Shown here: positions 62,345 to 64,000 of the stretch, one piece after another
Layout: each line of letters starts with the position of its first letter
How positions within the stretch are numbered: the stretch's first letter is position 1
IMG/VR virus record: IMGVR_UViG_3300004151_000006
Location: 222,689-286,688 of that record
Strand: one strand, 5' to 3'
DNA from: a virus
Length of the DNA: 64,000 nt
Program-made: the position numbers and the translations under genes
The notes under the pieces: model-generated
Told to the model about the DNA's origin: nothing
The model's database searches: none
The model's input: the letters and a program-made list of their open reading frames with translations, nothing else

Positions 62345-63820
62345 ATGGATATACTGGAATATCATCAACAAGTAAATTACTTAAAGAAAGCTTGTATGGA
62401 GTATTATAAAAGTAGACCATTTATGTCTGATGCAGAATATGATGGGCGTTATAAACATATTTTACAATATGAAAAAGATCATCCTAATGATATATCTAAA
62501 GATAGTCCTACACAAAAGATCCATGCACCCAAGGGTAAGATCAAACATCTTAAAAAGATGATGTCACTGGAGAGTGTGGATACTTTTGAAGAGTTACAAG
62601 ATTGGGTGAGAAAGAGAAAGTTACTCCCAGATACTAAATATTGTGTGGATCTCAAATTGGATGGTATGGCTCTAGAAATAGTATATAAGAATCATCAATT
62701 GTTCAGTTTATCCACTCGTGGAAAAGATGGAGAATATGGTGAAAATATTACACATAACAAATATATGTTCATCAACATACCTGATAGACTTGAAACTACA
62801 GATCAAACATTCGCTATTTATGGGGAAGCTGAATTGGATATTGATATGTTTAAAGAAATCTATCAATTAGAGAATGGAAAGAATTGTGACAATGCTCGAA
62901 ATAAAGTAGCTAGTATTTTAAGGAGCAAAGTGAAAAATCCTAATTATGAAAAGAAAGTAATATTTATGGGATATGATTATTATCCAAGGTTTAAGAAATT
63001 AGATAGTTATCAATTGACTCAAGGATTGATAGATATTATTATTCCAATAACCAACATTGATTATCGTAGACAACGTATGGGTCCTATGGAAGGTATAGAT
63101 TTTATTAATTATTTCTATCAGGAAATATATCGTTTGAGAAAAGATAATGATCTCTCCATTGAAATAGATGGTATCGTCATCAAAGTAAATGATGGTAATA
63201 TACAAGATAAACTAGGATATGGTGCTAAGTCTCCAAATTTTATGATTGCTTGGAAGTTTCCCCCAATCACGATAAAGACATGTCTTACTGATGTGAAATG
63301 GGATGTTGGATCCACTGGTTTAGTTACTCCTACTGGTGTATTAGATCCTCCTTGTGAATTTGGTACAGTGATAGTCACTAAAGTCAATCTTCATAGTGTA
63401 AAAAATATCAGAGATAAAAGACTCATGATCAACAGTGAAGTAGATGTAGCTAGACTCAAAGATGTCATACCTGGTATAGTGGGTGTTGAATCAGTATATG
63501 AAAATGAATATCCAATATTTATCCCAACACACTGTCCTTCTTGTAATGAACCATTAGAAGTACAAAAGGTACATCTCAAATGTAATAATCTATCTTGTAG
63601 AACCAAACTTATTAAAAAGATATCCTTAGAACTCAGTGAATACAAGATCATGGGTATTGGTGAAAAGATAGTAGAAAAATTGTTTGATATATTACCAGTC
63701 AAAGATACTAAAGCTGTGATCAGTTTATCACTCGATAAATTACAGAATATCTTAGGTAATAAAGTTGGTACTAAATTATATGATCAATTTCAAGATCTCT
63801 TTAAAAAAGGTTATATGTAA
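62345..63820 (+). CDS. ligA: NAD-dependent DNA ligase
   Basis: The 491-residue product has the LigA order: NAD-binding Ia domain with YYKSRPFMSDAEYDGRYKHI (residues about 20-40; compare YYxxDxPxxxDxEYD), adenylation motif KLDG with the AMP-accepting Lys104, TRGKDGEYGENIT, an EIDGIVIK segment, an OB-fold, a Cys4 zinc finger (CPSCNEPLEV...CNNLSCRTKL), and helix-hairpin-helix repeats to the end. There is no BRCT domain, making it shorter than the bacterial enzyme (about 670), as in other phage versions. It seals nicks during replication or repair. Operon with two small genes upstream, ends at a hairpin. Confidence 0.94.
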   Translation: MDILEYHQQVNYLKKACMEYYKSRPFMSDAEYDGRYKHILQYEKDHPNDISKDSPTQKIHAPKGKIKHLKKMMSLESVDTFEELQDWVRKRKLLPDTKYCVDLKLDGMALEIVYKNHQLFSLSTRGKDGEYGENITHNKYMFINIPDRLETTDQTFAIYGEAELDIDMFKEIYQLENGKNCDNARNKVASILRSKVKNPNYEKKVIFMGYDYYPRFKKLDSYQLTQGLIDIIIPITNIDYRRQRMGPMEGIDFINYFYQEIYRLRKDNDLSIEIDGIVIKVNDGNIQDKLGYGAKSPNFMIAWKFPPITIKTCLTDVKWDVGSTGLVTPTGVLDPPCEFGTVIVTKVNLHSVKNIRDKRLMINSEVDVARLKDVIPGIVGVESVYENEYPIFIPTHCPSCNEPLEVQKVHLKCNNLSCRTKLIKKISLELSEYKIMGIGEKIVEKLFDILPVKDTKAVISLSLDKLQNILGNKVGTKLYDQFQDLFKKGYM

Positions 63821-63825
63821 TATTA

Positions 63826-63857
63826 GTGATGCACCACCCAAATGGGTGGTGCATCAC
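63826..63857. terminator. GC-rich hairpin, likely terminator
   Basis: 14-bp arms (GTGATGCACCACCC and complement) around AAAT, 5 bases after the ligase stop; T-rich at 63871-63881. Confidence 0.8.
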
Positions 63858-63957
63858 ACTGTTATTCAACTTTATTTTTTTATTTAGATTGTTGAATATC
63901 TTCCATCCTATAGATCTAGTCTCTCAGACTCTTTACTCTCCTAGGAGGATCACATAT

Positions 63958-64000
63958 ATGGCTACGCCATCTGGTACTCAATTTCAAGTAGCTACAGATG
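63958..64000 (+). CDS. start of a gene cut by the window end
   Basis: ATG after CTAGGAGGATCACATAT, a strong Shine-Dalgarno, following a hairpin. Only MATPSGTQFQVATD is visible. The start resembles those of phage virion proteins, but the fragment is too short to call. Confidence 0.6.
   Translation, partial: MATPSGTQFQVATD

Noticed and set aside
1-64000. tRNA genes, CRISPR arrays, insertion sequences, integrase or attachment sites
   Set aside because: Looked for by eye and none recognised; a tRNAscan run would be decisive for tRNAs.

Overview
The window looks like part of the genome of a large (jumbo) tailed bacteriophage with its own multi-subunit RNA polymerase, broadly in the manner of the phiKZ/EL-type giant phages. 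The evidence is phage RNA polymerase beta and beta-prime-like genes, a 3,094-residue virion protein with two cell-wall-degrading domains followed by tail/baseplate-type genes, an NAD-dependent DNA ligase, an RtcB-type RNA ligase, an HNH endonuclease, and dozens of short, tightly packed genes of unknown function. The DNA is AT-rich (about one third GC by eye). Most genes have strong Shine-Dalgarno sequences and many overlap by 1-11 bases. The host cannot be told; the peptidoglycan-directed domains only say it is a bacterium. I recognised no tRNA, rRNA, CRISPR array, insertion sequence or integrase.

Layout. 1-3.2 kb: small unknown genes. 3.2-5.6 kb: a secreted papain-type cysteine protease behind an unusual leader. 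5.7-7.1 kb: small regulators, including a zinc-ribbon protein and an XRE-type helix-turn-helix protein, in noticeably GC-richer DNA. 7.2-12.7 kb: the RNA polymerase beta gene, interrupted by a group I intron of about 314 bases. 12.8-18.6 kb: a paralogous gene pair, then membrane and coiled-coil genes. 18.6-29 kb: accessory genes (radical SAM protein, deoxyribosyltransferase-like protein, several families of tandem paralogues, a protein with an RMF/CrpP-like motif). 29.2-30.6 kb: a double-HNH endonuclease, convergent with the minus-strand beta-prime N-terminal gene (30.7-32.8 kb). 32.9-54 kb: virion module. 54-64 kb: regulators, an M48 metalloprotease, RtcB, an HD-domain protein, a degenerate HNH-like protein and DNA ligase.

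Organisation. Gene blocks are separated by a repeated cassette: a long, near-perfect GC-rich hairpin (25 found), often followed within about 10-90 bases by an AT-rich motif close to TTAAATATATATYA (15 found), then a Shine-Dalgarno and the next gene. I read these as terminator plus phage promoter. Three of the promoters carry extra dyad elements with a shared loop (CGAAGAC), which may be operators or RNA structures.

Most notable points: (1) the group I intron in the polymerase beta gene; (2) a nucleotidyltransferase-fold-like domain with identical motif spacing inside both the beta and the beta-prime polypeptides; (3) the promoter-linked dyad elements; (4) a giant virion protein with internal repeats plus chitosanase-like and M15 peptidase domains; (5) secreted or membrane proteases unusual for phages. 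All assignments come from reading motifs; no database search was possible.
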